From Bremia lactucae (taxonomy: Eukaryota > Oomycota > Peronosporomycetes > Peronosporales > Peronosporaceae), in the NCBI RefSeq assembly GCF_004359215.1, contig NC_090623.1, forward strand, positions 824,366 through 888,365: a DNA stretch of 64,000 nt. Reading direction: 5' to 3'. Position numbers and translations under genes: made by a program. Below are positions 42,751-55,499 of the stretch, in pieces (position 1 is the first letter of the stretch; each line of letters starts with the position of its first letter). The notes under the pieces are model-generated. The model was not told where the DNA came from. It searched no databases and was given only the letters and a program-made list of their open reading frames with translations.

Positions 42751-44700
42751 GCAGAAGGATGACGACGGCGTTGACCGTATCATCTCTTATCAGTCCCGGC
42801 TTTTAAAAACCGCGGAACTGAATTACCCCGTGAATAACAAAAAGCTACTTTCAATAAAGAATGCTCGTGTCAAGTTTCTTGTGCCCGGACCCGAACCATC
42901 TGTTATTCAACGGACACGCATCACCACAGACCCCAATAACACACGAACGGCTCGCCTAGACCGCAAGATGGCTTACAAGACGATCGGAATTTAATTCGAA
43001 AGTCAAATACAACACGGGGAACCGAACATCTTGGCTGACACGGATCGCGCACACCAGACCTAAAGAAAAGCACCGGAAAGTGTGTCTAGTGCTAAAAGCG
43101 CAATTTCAGCCGTCAACGTTTGGAGTCATGAAGGCATACACGTGACAAGCTCATTAGCCTCTGACAAAAACGAGAGCTACAGTCAAAACGACCATTATCG
43201 CCTGCTGTTGGATCAGTTTGGTGGACAAAAGGTAATCCTTTCGTCGCACCTGAAAGCGAAGCTTAATCGCTTTAGCTACAGCGATGGTCTCTTATGGCAT
43301 CAGCTGCCACCTTTAATCCCTTGAGAATCTATGCCCTTCATGACACAGATCTCAAGCTGATGATCCTTCACGAGCTCCATGATGCACCATCTAATGGGCA
43401 CCTGGGACGTAAAAAGACATTCTTACGAGTGTCAGAGGAATTTTGGTGGCCACATCTATATAGATGGGTGGCCAACTATATTCGCTCTTGCGAACAGTGT
43501 CAGCGCATTAAGCCTGCACCGTCCAGCAGTGCGCCACTGAAGCCGCTACCGATTCCAACCAACTGTTGGAAGTCAGTAAGTCTGGACTTCATGTTTGGCA
43601 TGCCGCCCGATCATAAGGGTCGGACAGGGCTAGTCGTCTTTGTAGACAGACTGAGCAAGATGGTGCATTTAGCACCATGTAAGACATCGATCACAGGCAA
43701 GGAGGCAGCTCTCTTGTTCCTGGATCATGTTTAAAGACTACACGGAATGGCCGAGTCCATAGTATCGGACCGGGATTCTACGATTTACGTCTGGTTTTTG
43801 GCGACATGTGTTCGAGCTGCTAGGTAGCAAGCTCCACATGTCGACCGCAGATCATCCCCAGACCGATGGCCAAACAGAACGTGCCAATCGGGTCGTGGCG
43901 GATGTCTTACGCACTATAGCAACTCCCAAAGAGTGGAGCAAGCAATTGCCCTTTGTGGAGTTCGCTATAAATAACAGTGTCCACGCCAGTACGGGTGAGA
44001 CACCGTTTTATATTAACGGACTGCGCCATCCTCGGACGCCAGTCTCGTTTGTGCGCAGCCCGAGTCTTAGTGGGGGAGGGCCCCTCACTATGCTCGGTGC
44101 GAAAGAGGGACATAGTTTCGTCAATGCGACGATAACCCGCGAGGGTATCATGTCAACGACAGGAATTTGCCCCAGTGACCTTGCAAATTAGCAGCGGTCA
44201 ATAAAATTACGTTCTATGACCGACCTCTTGGCGGTGTCATAGGCATTTATGATGCTAAAAGCGTGAGCGAGGCTCAACGCTTTGTGGATGAGCGATCAGC
44301 CATCACACGAAAAGTCCGTGACGCGATGGCAAGCGCACAGGACAAGCAAAAAGAATATGCGGACTGAAATGGTCGCAAAAATAATGAATGCTGTAGAGTG
44401 GGTGAAAAGGTACTATTAAGTACTGCTACCCTTCCTAAAAATGCAATTGCTGTACTACCTGGAGGTACTACGAAGTTGTAGCCGCGTTTCATTGGGCCCA
44501 TTACGGTAGTAGACGAGGTTGGAGACCTAAATTAGAGGCTCACCCTTACGCTGTGTATAAAGCCTTCCGTATTTTACGAGGGTTGCTTGAAACGGTATGT
44601 AGACCCAAATGAGTTTACATACCCCCATCCGTCCAAGGAGACCGATGGTGACGCCGATTGTGAGTCGAGCGTCGCTCGGTTAAGAGGGACGGAGAAGGCG
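42751..44700 (+). pseudogene. Element E (Gypsy, family 3) RNase H and integrase
   Basis: After the gap: RNase H (DGVDRIISYQSRLLKTAELN; third Asp region ITTDPNNTRTARL). The integrase zinc domain (ELHDAPSNGHLGRKKTFL ... CEQCQRIKPAP) and core (VSLDFMFGMPPDH) are at 43294-43734. ADHPQTDGQTERANRVV lies at 43808-44191, and the C-terminal arm with GEKVLLSTATLPKN and RFIGPITVVDEVG at 44400-44530. In ANRVVADVLRT an Ala occupies the place of the catalytic Glu (VLEE in element A). A frameshift lies near 43735 and stops are in the C-terminus. It is clearly a different family from A and B. Confidence 0.82.
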
Positions 44701-45232
44701 TAAATCTTACAGCCGACCGACTCCTATCACCACGAACAGGACTCGGAGAGCGAGGGACATCAGGCGCTCAAATATTTTAAAGGATAAATACGGATTATAG
44801 TTCTTAAGCGAGTAACGCAGATCCGTCACCATTATCTTCTTCAGAAGGTCCAAGCGAGTCTTCAGGCGTTGATTACCCTGACGAGGTTTTGCTTGGACAT
44901 CAAAAAGATCCGAGGTCAAACGCAAGACTTGAGCCTTGAGATCCACAATACGTCGAAGGTAAGGCAGCTGCTAGTTTGTGGGTGAGATCGCCACTCCTAT
45001 CGGACGCCACCTGCACTGATGGATGCGGGTGGGAATCAACGCTTCCGTGTTGAAATGTTTCTTGCCAGCGCTATGTGATGCAAAGGTATCTGATCCTTGT
45101 CCAATGGAGAGGATACCCGAAGAATTTCGCCTTTTGGGAACCGATCGATACCCTAAGTATTGATGTGCCCGGCTTGGTGGCTGCCTATGAAAAGGAGCAC
45201 CAGCTGAGGCCTCTTCGCTAGTCTCAAATGGA

Positions 45233-46079
45233 CTAGCAGAAGCAGCGTTTTGAGGAGAAACAGGGGTACATACCGCCCATGGTTTCTTTCACACGCAAGA
45301 GGGCGAAATTAATTCGCTGCGACCGCTGTTTTATCGCATCGGAATGCGGATGAATGCGGCGCGTGAATTCCGCCTCGTATTGGTCGGGCGCTTCATTTGA
45401 GTGTAACACGACCGGGATCGGGAAAACACGCCCAAGCGATTGACGCTGAGCCTTCCATGATTTAAATACTCCATAATATTTATGAGCGTCTAGAAGAGCG
45501 CGCTCTAGAAGCAACGCTCTTGGCCCGTTTAAACGAGGCCGTTTAGATGGACGAGACATCGGTGATATGCCACCCGTTACATAGCCACCCTTCATGTAGC
45601 CACGTTCAAAATGACTGGCTTGTGACACCGACTGAACACATTCACGTGTCGTGGCGGAGCTTTAGGCTCAGGATTCTCTATGTCAGAACCATTATGGATA
45701 ATGGTCTAGGCAATCGACGTTGTGGCTTTACGCAACGGAGTAGCGGCTGCGCCACTATGGGCAGCGCTCTTATCAATTGTCGCTGCGCTATCCAGCCCAG
45801 ACGGCGAGGAAGCATTAGTAAATGTTGCTGTCTCCATGTTTTGAGCAATGAGAGAAGTTTGGATTGCCAATAATGCACCATCATCGTCCTCAATAGCTTG
45901 TTGTCCGCATCTCTACTTGAGTGACGGATCAACATTCTCACTGTTAAAGTGAGAAGCCCCGTTAACGCGACAGCAGCAGTTGCTGTCGGCGTTTCGACTA
46001 AGGCATTGGACGCTGCCGGCGTATTAACGTGGCGCTCACGCGTAACGCAAGGTTGAGTGGGCGTATTTGCAGACGACAC
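45233..46079 (-). pseudogene. Antisense accessory ORF of element E (broken)
   Basis: Between pol and the 3' LTR of plus-strand element E, the minus strand is coding-like from an ATG at 46079 (MSSANTPTQPCVTRERHV, Ala/Thr-rich). It continues in a second frame (DGALLAIQTSLIAQ, ENPEPKAPPRHVN) and ends in a clean 131-codon segment at 45233-45628. That segment includes SRPSKRPRLNGPRALLLERA, a KRPR-type basic cluster, and DAHKYYGVFKSWKAQRQSL. The start is about 150 bp from the polypurine tract. No known domain. At least one frameshift and one stop. Same position and polarity as the antisense ORFs of A and C. Confidence 0.6.
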
Positions 46080-46224
46080 ACCAACGTGGCCCTTTTAAGG
46101 TGGCATCTTTGGCGCCGTGTATGAAAACACAGGTCGCTAGAGTGAATGAGAGAACTAGCGGTGCGTTAAGCAGCTCGCAATTCCTCCTCCCCTTTGACCA
46201 TATTTTTTGTGTAAATTCGTATTT

Positions 46225-46237
46225 AAAGGGGGGATGG
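46225..46237 (+). other. Polypurine tract of element E
   Basis: AAAGGGGGGATGG directly precedes the LTR start TGTAACGGGC, in the position of the plus-strand primer. It shows that the following LTR is the 3' LTR of plus-strand element E. Confidence 0.75.
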
Positions 46238-46580
46238 TGTAACGGGCTAAAGTTGCCCCAATGTTACACAGTTCCCGTAAAGTGCACTTGGTGTACTTAA
46301 GGGGATGGTCAATTACTTAAATATAGTAATTAGATCCACCACTCGGGTGTGGTTCACATTTGTGACCAACCCTTGTGTATGTGATGCTCATAAGTGCATT
46401 CACATTAGGAGGGATGACCCTGGCGTATCCGTTACGCGAGATATCTAGAAAGATACGCTCGCAATACATGTTAGTGTTATCGACAGAGATGGCACTTTAC
46501 AATTGGTAAAAACAGGTATTTTATATAATACGATTAAATATAAATCAGTCTAATAACTACTTTCTACTTAGTAAGTGCGC
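46238..46580 (+). repeat. 3' LTR of element E (right edge uncertain)
   Basis: Starts tgtaacgggctaaag. The first 31 bases themselves end in atgttaca, so a short inverted symmetry lies at the start. The right edge is lost where family-2 LTR sequence begins, at roughly 46580-46640. Confidence 0.55.
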
Positions 46581-46599
46581 ACGAATAGTCGGATTACTG

Positions 46600-46838
46600 A
46601 TCCAGTGACGACACAATTTCCAGAGTACTTTAGTGCGTTTGGTGAGGTTGCTAGGGCGCCGACCACAACTACGTTAATTTAAACTTAAACAAACCAATCA
46701 ATAGAACTAATGTATTTTTGCGACAATATTACCAAATTTTACAAATAAGTCAAAATCAATAAAAATAACAATTTTTTACTTCTTTATTTAATTCCTCTCA
46801 TGGCATAAGGAAGTTATGTGACTTGACACCCCCTTACA
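46600..46838 (-). repeat. 3' LTR of element C (family 2, partial)
   Basis: Aligns with the distal half of the LTR at 30154-30586 (ccaatcaatagaactaatgt, ttttacttcttta, ttcctctcat) and ends cccccttaca. On the minus strand a polypurine tract (AAGGTGGGGGGA, 46839-46850) immediately precedes it. Its inner half is missing where it meets the LTR of element E. Confidence 0.65.
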
Positions 46839-46958
46839 TCCCCCCACCTTAAAAACAATCACTTTAGTGACTGATGTAGAGTGACAGAGAGTAGTGATAT
46901 GTCTCTCTCGTAAATAAGCACTTGTTGGTTTCATTTTAATTCCAGCTTTTAAGTGCGC

Positions 46959-47132
46959 ATGGTATCGAAACCCGTGCGCGTCGCCTGTGAGATGGTAGCT
47001 GCACGGCACAGTGCAGCTGCTAGCGAAGCAGAGTGTGTTTCAGTAGACGCCAATGCGTGTTCTGCGGGGAAAAAGCCACCTTCTACTCCAATTGGAGGTG
47101 ACTATATCAGTCACTTGCTACTACCATTGTAG
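46959..47132 (+). pseudogene. Antisense accessory ORF of element C, N-terminal part
   Basis: ATG at 46959, about 108 bp from the polypurine tract of minus-strand element C, opens 57 codons (MVSKPVRVACEMVAARHSAA) before a stop. The leader (cttaaaaacaatcactttag ... agagtg) matches that of element A, and the N-terminus resembles MVNKSMRYANSAAPSAA of A. Coding-like scraps continue to about 47650 (LRFAPEKKHWLPSMSKI, YLTHPDFTSLVRTERDPS). Function unknown. Confidence 0.5.
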
Positions 47133-48592
47133 GTGACTGGGCCGAGTCGGCGTCATCGTCTGATTCAATGGCAACCGTTAAGGCGTCCAAATCAAGCAAA
47201 GCAGCGTCTGTTAAATCTTCCGGTTCTAATGTGACAATGAGAGAGGTGATAAGAAAGTTGTTTGAGCTCCTTTTGGTGCGGAGTCATCTTGTGATGACTC
47301 CATGGACGACGATAATTTTGGTGATGTCAGTATGCATAACCAGGAACGAAGTGATCTTAAAGGTCACTTCATATAGCATGCTAGTGGTGGTGCTAGTATA
47401 CATCCCCAGGAGCGGAGTGATGTAGAAGATCGCACCGAGAGTCATTCAGCGTTAACATTAATATGAATTAACAGGGGAGGGACCGCAATATCTTGCGATT
47501 TGCTCCCGAAAAGAAGCATTGGTTGCCCTCTATGAGCAAGATAACTCGTTTGTCTGGTATCGATTCCATATTCCGTTATTTGACTCATCCTGACTTCACA
47601 AGCCTGGTGAGGACGGAACGGGATCCTTCATCGATGTTTTTTTCGGCATCGGAGGTACACATGTAAGCGAGCAAAGGATGTCACTATTGTTTTCCAAGCT
47701 TGAGAAGCATCTGTACAGAAAGTGCAAAGCATAGGCCGTGAGGCTTGACTTGACAAGCTGGATGCTTTTGGTGACCGGTTCGAAAAATAGAGAGTAGTAG
47801 GTGCACGCTACAAGCTGCACCTTTCTCAGAGAGGCAGGATACCTTACCTCTAGTGGGGAAGGAGGATCATGCCCGTGCTATTCTAAGGGTGAAGGTCATG
47901 CCCCTTAGGAGGCATACTCTATAAAATCTTCATTGTAGACGCTCATGTCTTTTGAGATGCGCGAAGAAATTAAGAGCTTCCAATCCGTTTACGAGCGCGG
48001 GAAGCGCTCGTTCTCTAATGGACCCTCTGTCAAGGAGGATAGGCCTCGACGTGCATTCATACGAGACTCGGAACATCCATCATCAGTTGAAACAAGGTTC
48101 TCAACTACCATTCGAGGGTGGATGCTCTCGCCGACGAATGAGATAACGCGTTAAAATCCTTTCAAGTACCGGTGGTTCAAGAAGCCTTTCCTTGTTGAAC
48201 GCGTTGACGTAAATCGTTTGAAACCGAGTCAAAGCCGTGACTTGGATTACGCCCGCCATTATTCGGAGGACTTTGATCACAAGCGATTACAGCGTCACGA
48301 GAAACCGGTGACGGTCGACAATGTTTCTCGTGACGTATTTAAAAACAGTGCTCAAGTTGCGGTTGTTTAACTTGCGAACGAACGGACACATCAGTCCCTA
48401 CAATACGAGTTGATGACAGCTCATCAAAATATCTCATCCATGAAGGATGTAGTGACACGTCTGGTTCTTGGGAACCAGACACTGTTCCGAGACTATCATG
48501 CTTTAGCTCGGAACAATTAGGCTGTGGCAGACGCCTTGGACTGTTCCGGGGTGACCGGAATCGGAAGAAGTATCGTACTGAGGTATCGCGGA

Positions 48593-50345
48593 TCAGCCCG
48601 ACATAAAACTTAGGATGCGTACGCATCCTACGAGGCTTAACGGTGCAAAACGAAACGGGCCGATACTATTGGACAATAATTTAATACAGCCCAAATTTGT
48701 CATTAAATGTTTTGGTAGGTTTGGCATAGACAGTAGGACTAGATCATTAACATTAATGACTGAATGTTTGCGCTTCCATTTTTGTGAGAGTTGCACTTCT
48801 CTCGGTCCACCGCATCAGCGATAGCATCCTCTATAGACTCGATTTTATTTTTGTCTTCAGTGCAATCGGTAGGCACAACAGAAATGAGATTCTCTTCATT
48901 AGTGCGAGCATTTTTGCTCTGACTGATATTATTGTTTTCAATTCTGAGTCTTTCAGCATCATTATTAAAGTCAGCAATAGCATTTTCGCTATTACTAGTT
49001 TGCCCACTTCAATGTTGATTAAATCAAGACTGATATTCTTCTAAAGACCGTAGTCAATGCGTGATAAGCAAACGCTAGGTTGTTCTTTGCTCGAGCGATT
49101 CCCCCCCCCTTTATAAGAATTACTCTTAAACGGTAGGCATACGTGGGTGACGTCAGCCGATCACGTAAAACAGTGTATGCTTTGTAGAAGCATACACTGA
49201 ATTGTTGCTGGCAAATTTTATCATCGGCAAGAGCTCGCTCCAATTCGTAAGAGAGTGGGCGTATCCGTGAAGTATCTTTATAATAATACGATTAGCACGT
49301 TGTGTCTGACCATCTTTCAGGATGGTCAGAAGTTGACATTTTCAACAGTTTTTCAAGATTTGAACACAGAATGCCAAAAACTCCGCCGTGAATCCGGATT
49401 TTTGATTTTGAGATCAGTTCACGAAGTAACCCATGGAGTCTAAATATCATGTCAACAAAGACACGAGCACAGCCTGCGGCTGTGATCGACTCTGGAACGA
49501 CAGCAAGACGTATTATCTTGCAAAATCATCAACGAAAACAAGAATACCATTATTGTTGTGGTAGGCTCCGGAATATCCGAAGATGAAGTTCATCGATACG
49601 ACTACCAACACTCTGGCGGAACAGGCAGAGGTTGTAACAGAGCACGGAATGAAACATTAGGCTTCACCCGTTGATAAACTTCGCAAGCACGTATATACTT
49701 GCGGACGAACTCATGTTGGTGTGACCAGTAGAAGCTGCGAATTATCGTGAGATAGGTCTTCTCACGCCCACACTGACCACTTATTGGTGCATCGTAGCAC
49801 TCATACATGATTCGTAAACGCATATCATTATGGGTAGGGATGACATCACGAGGTGTATCACCAGTAATGGCTGTGCAATAGAGTAAATTACTGCGTTTTG
49901 TGTATCGATCCGTTGAGGATCAATAAAATTTTAACAATCCTTTCAAGGATTGTTGTGATGGCTCCCACTTTTGCAGGGTCTGCACTAAGACATCACTTTC
50001 CAATGAAGCACCCTGAAAATGAAATTACTTTTGCACCAAAAATGTATTTAGAAGCGTTGACATTCAGCTTTTTTGGTCACATGCACTCGAGCACTGCTTG
50101 CAAGTAGTCTAGGTGGTTATCACATCTGAACGGCTCCACACGACTATGGACAGATATGTCATCAACAAATGTCGGTGCATGACCTTCTATGAGGGCGAAA
50201 CAGCTGCTTGACTAGAAAATTAAAAGTATATGGTGCATGGGAAAGGCTCTAAGAAATAATTATCTACTCCCACAACATGCAACTGGGGTGTTAACCGCTG
50301 TAAACGGATAATCACTAGTTCGCTAGCAGCTGATACTAGTCATCG
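48593..50345 (-). pseudogene. Element C (Gypsy, family 2) RT to integrase remnants
   Basis: On the minus strand, from high to low: RT near 49960-50340 (TAVNTPVACC, APTFVDDISVHSRVE, ASKYIFGAKVI), a degraded RNase H region, the integrase zinc domain at 49602-49823 (YECYDAPISGQCGREKTYL; the His of the HH pair is Gln; CEVYQRVKP has lost the last Cys), weak core remnants, and the C-terminal arm at 48593-48796 (VNDLVLLSMPNLPKHL). Heavily decayed. Confidence 0.75.
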
Positions 50346-50399
50346 ACAACGTCGAGCGCAATGTTCTTTTTGCATATCGTTCATACCACCACACCCCCC

Positions 50400-50462
50400 G
50401 GCCATTTTTGCCAGATATTAGGCCATTTTTGCCAGATATTTGACCATCTTTGCCAGATATTT
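50400..50462. repeat. Three tandem 21-bp repeats
   Basis: Units ggccatttttgccagatatta/t at 50400-50420, 50421-50441 and 50442-50462 (third with two changes). No coding role is apparent. They lie at the ragged upstream edge of element C. Confidence 0.9.
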
Positions 50463-50744
50463 CCTCGTATTGAAAAACCACTATCTAGGAGTTGATATTT
50501 GTAGTGGTATAGTAGTAGCAATAAGCTGATTAAGAGCATGTACAATGCGCCATTTACCATTGGGATTCTTGACACAAGTTTTTGGTCTTGAATGGAGGGA
50601 CGTAATCTCACATAACATTCCAGCCGCGTGCTTAGCAGGAAGAAATAGTCAATAACGCCATATTGTCCTTGGTAACGTTGCTTTTGGCGTCAGAAATTAG
50701 ATTAAATTTACTTGTACAATAGGTTAAAATAAATAGTGGATTTA

Positions 50745-51000
50745 GACTCACCACGTCGTAGTATTCCTTGACCAAAGGAATGAAGGGATCCAAAAGACCT
50801 TTAATGATCGATGATACGCTTCGCGCACCAAGTGTCGCCTTTGTGTTCTCAAAGACGACTTCATCCTAAAGCAGCGACGAGTCATCTCAGTATCAAGTCC
50901 AATCTACACCAAATCAGATACGTCACCAGCCTTAAAGGCCTGGTCGAGCTCGTGAACGGACATTTGTTCTAGCTCTAAGATCATGTAGGAATGGAAAGTC
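50745..51000 (-). pseudogene. Gypsy pre-RT linker fragment
   Basis: The minus strand shows MILELEQMSVHELDQAF and, in another frame, DPFIPLVKEYYDVVSLNP, the linker ahead of RT in Gypsy elements (…LVKEFxDVVSxxPP). Broken by stops. The element it came from cannot be assigned. Confidence 0.5.
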
Positions 51001-52200
51001 TCTTGCCTAAAATTACCTTTACCGTTAACGTCACAATATTAATAAGCATATAGCGGTACGCTAGTGTCACTCTATGACGTTACAGATGGTTCGCCTCTCG
51101 CGGTACCGACGTTCGTTTCTGCTGTCTCGATGTCGAGACCATACATCTCATATAGGCCGGAAAATTCATATTCGCAAGTTTTACAGATCTGTCAATCTTA
51201 CTTGCTCTATACGAGAGCAGATTTTCAATCCGACATCTTGTGAAGAGTTATTCTTCTCATTCAGTGAAAGTTTACGTGTCATTCATTATAGATACATTAG
51301 GCGGGTACGATTTTGCGTATCGCCAACAGTGTCGCAATCGACATTAAAGTGGCGCCATCTTGTCCGACCTCACTCGGCGAACTACGAAGGGTTAATTCAC
51401 GCACATCCTTGGCTCCACACCTTTAATGGCTCGACACTAGGCCTACAATGTATATAGCATTCATTAATTTGATTTCACAATGAATACCACCCAACGGCGC
51501 ACGTGCCGTTACATTACCAATCAATAAGCCACGCTTAACACGAACGGCTTCGACATTAAAGTTGATTAAATCAGAAGTTTCTAAGTCCAGTGCATGACGG
51601 TTTTCATTAGTAACTTGCGCCAATATCGCTTTTGAAGCGTAGCAAAGGTGATTTCATTGCTCGCCAGGAAGCTCTGCTAGGAACATTTCGCGTTCCACCT
51701 AAGGTCATAGACTCCCAATCAATATATGGCTCATGGCATTCAAGTCAGGCCATAAGAAGAATGAGATCACATTTTGAATTTCAATTGAGGATGAGACAAA
51801 GATTTATACCACTAAAGTCTAAATTCTACATGTCTAAGTGCAAACAATCTTAAGGCACGGTGGCACAAGTCCAAGTCGCCAAGAGTTAAGTGATTAGCCC
51901 ACTATCCTGCGGGTTAAGCGCCTTAGTATATCGCTGATTACCTTCGATGGAACGACGACGAGCATTATTGCAAGCTGCTCTTGGGGCACTTTCCTTCGCG
52001 ACTAACAAGCCGGTTTTGTATTCACGCTCCGTGCCAATAGGCTCGAAGCTTTTTGAGACAATCGTCAAATCGTAAAGGATCCACGGAGTCTAGTACTTCT
52101 CTGGTAGGGCGCCTCGCCCCTACTGATTTTCTGCGTTTTTCTGCACCGTACCAGATTTTTGTTATGAGATGATGTGAGAGCTCTTCCAGCATTGCGCGAA
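51001..52200. other. Unassigned repeat debris
   Basis: ORFs here (51074-51457 plus, 51423-51623 minus) show no secure domain. The minus-strand piece VTARAPLGGIHCEIKLMNAIYIVGL is vaguely like retroelement protease or pre-integrase sequence, not enough to call. Confidence 0.35.
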
Positions 52201-52209
52201 TTGTGCATT

Positions 52210-55200
52210 GACAAGCACTACGCGAGTTGCCTAAGGATAAAGGCACACGACACAAAATCGAACTGATACCAGGTTTAAAATGTTGTGTCTTGGAGCAGTG
52301 GCTAATTCCTCGTGAACAGTTATTAGCGATCGACAAGTTCTCTGCCAATCGCTTATCATCGGACTTTGTGAGAGAGTGTATCTCCGTAGATAGTTCTTCG
52401 ACCTTTTGTGTGCGTAAAGCAACTGGAGAATGGCGGATTAAGCATGCGTTTAATAAATTGAACGCTGCAACGGAACCGACTCGAACGCCGGTTCCACGAA
52501 AAGACGTAATCATGAATGGCATACAAAAGAGTAGCATCTTTTTGTCCATGGATCTGAAGCAAGGTATTATTTTCACAGCCGTGAATGGTCTAAATGGTGT
52601 GCTTTGGGAGTTGCTAGTTATGCTACAGGACCTTAGCAATGCCGGAGAGGCAGACAGCTCTTAAAGTTTTGGCGGCCGGCAAACTTAGAAGTGCTCGTCT
52701 ATCAGCTAAATCATATTTCCAGAATTTCCATGCATTTTGAAGCCTGTTGAAGAGCAAGGAGCGGCTCTGACAGTTCAGAGTGCGTTGAGGAGAAACATAT
52801 TCAGCTCTTGCATTACCTTGTTCTTTGCAAGTATTTGCACTCTAGATAAGTGGATGAAGTTGCTAAGATTAAAACCGTAGATACCATGTATGAAGTGTAC
52901 ATGTCCATAATGCTTCTCAAAATATTACGTAGAGGTTGCTTAACTACCCACAGCTGTTATTAGATGAATTGCGGCCTTTATGGCACCAAATTATCGAAGG
53001 AGGATGGATAAAGGTCAAAATATATTTTCTTCCAGAAATTCTAGAAGCTTATTTTTAAAAATGTGTCTCTCTCCATAGCGTTTTTACAATTTATCTTGCA
53101 AGATTATTATTCGCATATGAATACACCGTACAATTCCTTAGCGAGGGAATAGTGATACGGATGCGAATTGTAACAGGATTGCAGTTCGGCTGTTAACTCT
53201 AAATTTGATGTGGTACACACTAGAATATTTTTTCTCTTTACTATTGATATTGGTAGAATGATATAACTTTTTGAGTGTCTAAATTTAAAGTCTATCTCTT
53301 AGGAGTTAGACCTTTTATTCGTTATACGAACCATGCATCTTTACACACGGTCGTAAGTAGTCCACGCCTCTCACAAATAATGGTAAGGTGTTCAATTTCT
53401 TCCCGGGGTATAATTTCTCCGTGGAATCTAAGCCAGACAACTTAATGTCGACGCTGATGCACATCGTGTCGGCCTAATTTAAAGCCGGCGGCGCCTACCA
53501 ACAGTGAGGATAATCCCAGTTGCAACACTAATTGCAAGTTTTATGTCGTCAACATATTCTTTAAGAGCGTAAGAAGGGCCTGCAAAGATGAGAAGGCTCT
53601 TTAGATTTGATAATTCACCTTATAGATTCATTACAACAGTTCCTAAAAAGATTGACGACACTGTTTCGATCTTTACTGATCGATGCAAAACACTCAATGG
53701 GTTGGTGCATTGCACAGCCACTGCCGACGACGCATCTCGCATAGTCATTTCACTGTGCTTGAGCAGACTAAGAAGTGGGCATCCTGGATGTGAAAAGACT
53801 TACAGTAAGTGCAACTTTTACTGGCCTCGCTAGTATGCGGTTGTGCACAAGTACATGCGCGCTTGCAAAAATTTTATATGGGTGAAGCCTAGCTCTCCAT
53901 CTCGTTCCTTTTAACAGTCTCTGCTTGTTTTGGTAGAGTGATGCAGTCTGGATCAATGAACTGTCTTCGGGGTTTCCGAAGACGTTAGAATAATACTCGT
54001 TTGCTTGTGTTTTTCGATCGATTCAGCAAGATATTACATCTCAATGCAATCCCGAAGTAGACCAGTGTGCCTTAATCTTTATCAGACGATACTTCAACTC
54101 CATCAATTGCCCCGTGAACGACGTCCACTCGTTTACGAGCTGGAGTGAGCTTTAACCGATTGCAATGTGCCATCAACAACTCGGTGCATGCATGAGCAAA
54201 GCATGCACCGCTCTTCGTGAATGGCTTACGCTATCCATGCATACCCACCTTTAAGAGTGAAACTCGGTTCAGAGGGATAAGAACTCGCTCGAGCAAATAT
54301 CGACTTTGGCCCTTCCTCATCACGTATTGACTCAAGATTCAGTGCGATTGATACAGACGATGATCAAACAACATGAGTTAAGATAACTCAACAATAGCAA
54401 TGAGGCTATTGCTGACTCCGGTAATATCCGAAAAAGCAACGATGCTCTCACTAAATATAATAAGGGCATCCGCAGTGCGCAGTGACGCTGTAAGAACAAA
54501 AATCATATAAGCAGACTATTTTTCGTTGGCTCGAGAAGCAGTGGTTAGTCTCGTAAGAAATTTCATCGCTGATGCAGTGGGTTGACAGATTCGAAATCCC
54601 GACGAAAACAGAGAAGCAAATGCTCTTTCATATAAGGTTACGTCCTTGACCTCCAATCTACGGCCAATCAACTTTAACATGTATTGGAAAATGTGGCCAG
54701 TAAAAAGTCAGCCGAAGTGTATCGGCCTATTTCGTATAGTGAGCTACCAAGGTACGATCGAGCTGCCCCGTGGGATGCGCACGCATCCTACGCCTTACGT
54801 TGGACGTCTCCGCTCATTTTACCTGTACGACGCTCCCCCGCGCTCCAAAAATTCGCGAGAAACTTATGCCCCTGACTTTGAAGTTGCATACGATCCATAA
54901 GAGATTAAATCTCTGAAAAATTCGTAACCTTCTGGTTGCAAGGGCTTGAATCACCCGCTCGTTAGCCAATTGAGCGTTCGCGAATTCCTCTCGGTCATCC
55001 GAACGACCACCGCAAAGGCGTTAAATCGACGAAATAATGTAGTGAGAAGCGTCACCTTGCGGAGGATGCGATTGCGAACTTGTTAGCCAACACGCGGGTC
55101 TGACGAATTAGTCAAATTGGGCTTGTCATCCTCCACGACACCCATTGATGGACTCGATTGGCGAGTTGGGCTTCAATTACCATGACATGAGAAGGCTTCG

Positions 55201-55370
55201 AACAAATATTCTAGATCGCTGCCGTAATATCTACCCTCGCATGACTTTCGTGAGCCTCACTCCCAGCTGAATATTGACTCTCTGGGGCTCGCCGATCAGT
55301 GAAGACGAGACCCATCCTTTGGGCCACAAAACCATCGAAAAAAAAGCTCTTGCCACGCCCGTAAAAGGAT
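52210..55370 (+). pseudogene. Element D (Gypsy) decayed pol, RT to chromodomain
   Basis: Plus-strand order: RT entry and fingers at 52227-52664 (KGTRHKIELIPGLKCC, GEWRIKHAFNKLNAAT, IFLSMDL), which ends before the active-site box. RNase H scraps are near 53275-53440 (FIRYTNHAS-like; SVESKPDN). The integrase zinc region and core are near 53700-54060, badly broken. The C-terminal arm is at 54646-54900 (TIELPRGMRTHPTPYVG) and a chromodomain trace at 55165-55370 (HDMRRLRTNILDR; SEDETHPLGHKTIEKK). Most of the RT palm is missing. It is related to families 1 and 2. Confidence 0.7.
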
Positions 55371-55499
55371 TTGAAATTTCAATACTTTCGCGCATCTCCA
55401 ACGAGATGCGCGCCCTTCAAAAAGGCTCATCCAAGAAGTACGCCTTACGCCTTCATAGGCTCATGAACTGCGTTCTTGACGCAGCGAGGAGATAAGTCT

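Noticed and set aside
50400..50462. Three 21-bp repeats as a possible CRISPR array
   Set aside because: Units abut directly without spacers and the genome is eukaryotic.
52022..52639. 205-codon minus-strand ORF
   Set aside because: Antisense to reverse-transcriptase sequence on the plus strand that carries recognised motifs; not in the antisense-ORF position next to an LTR.
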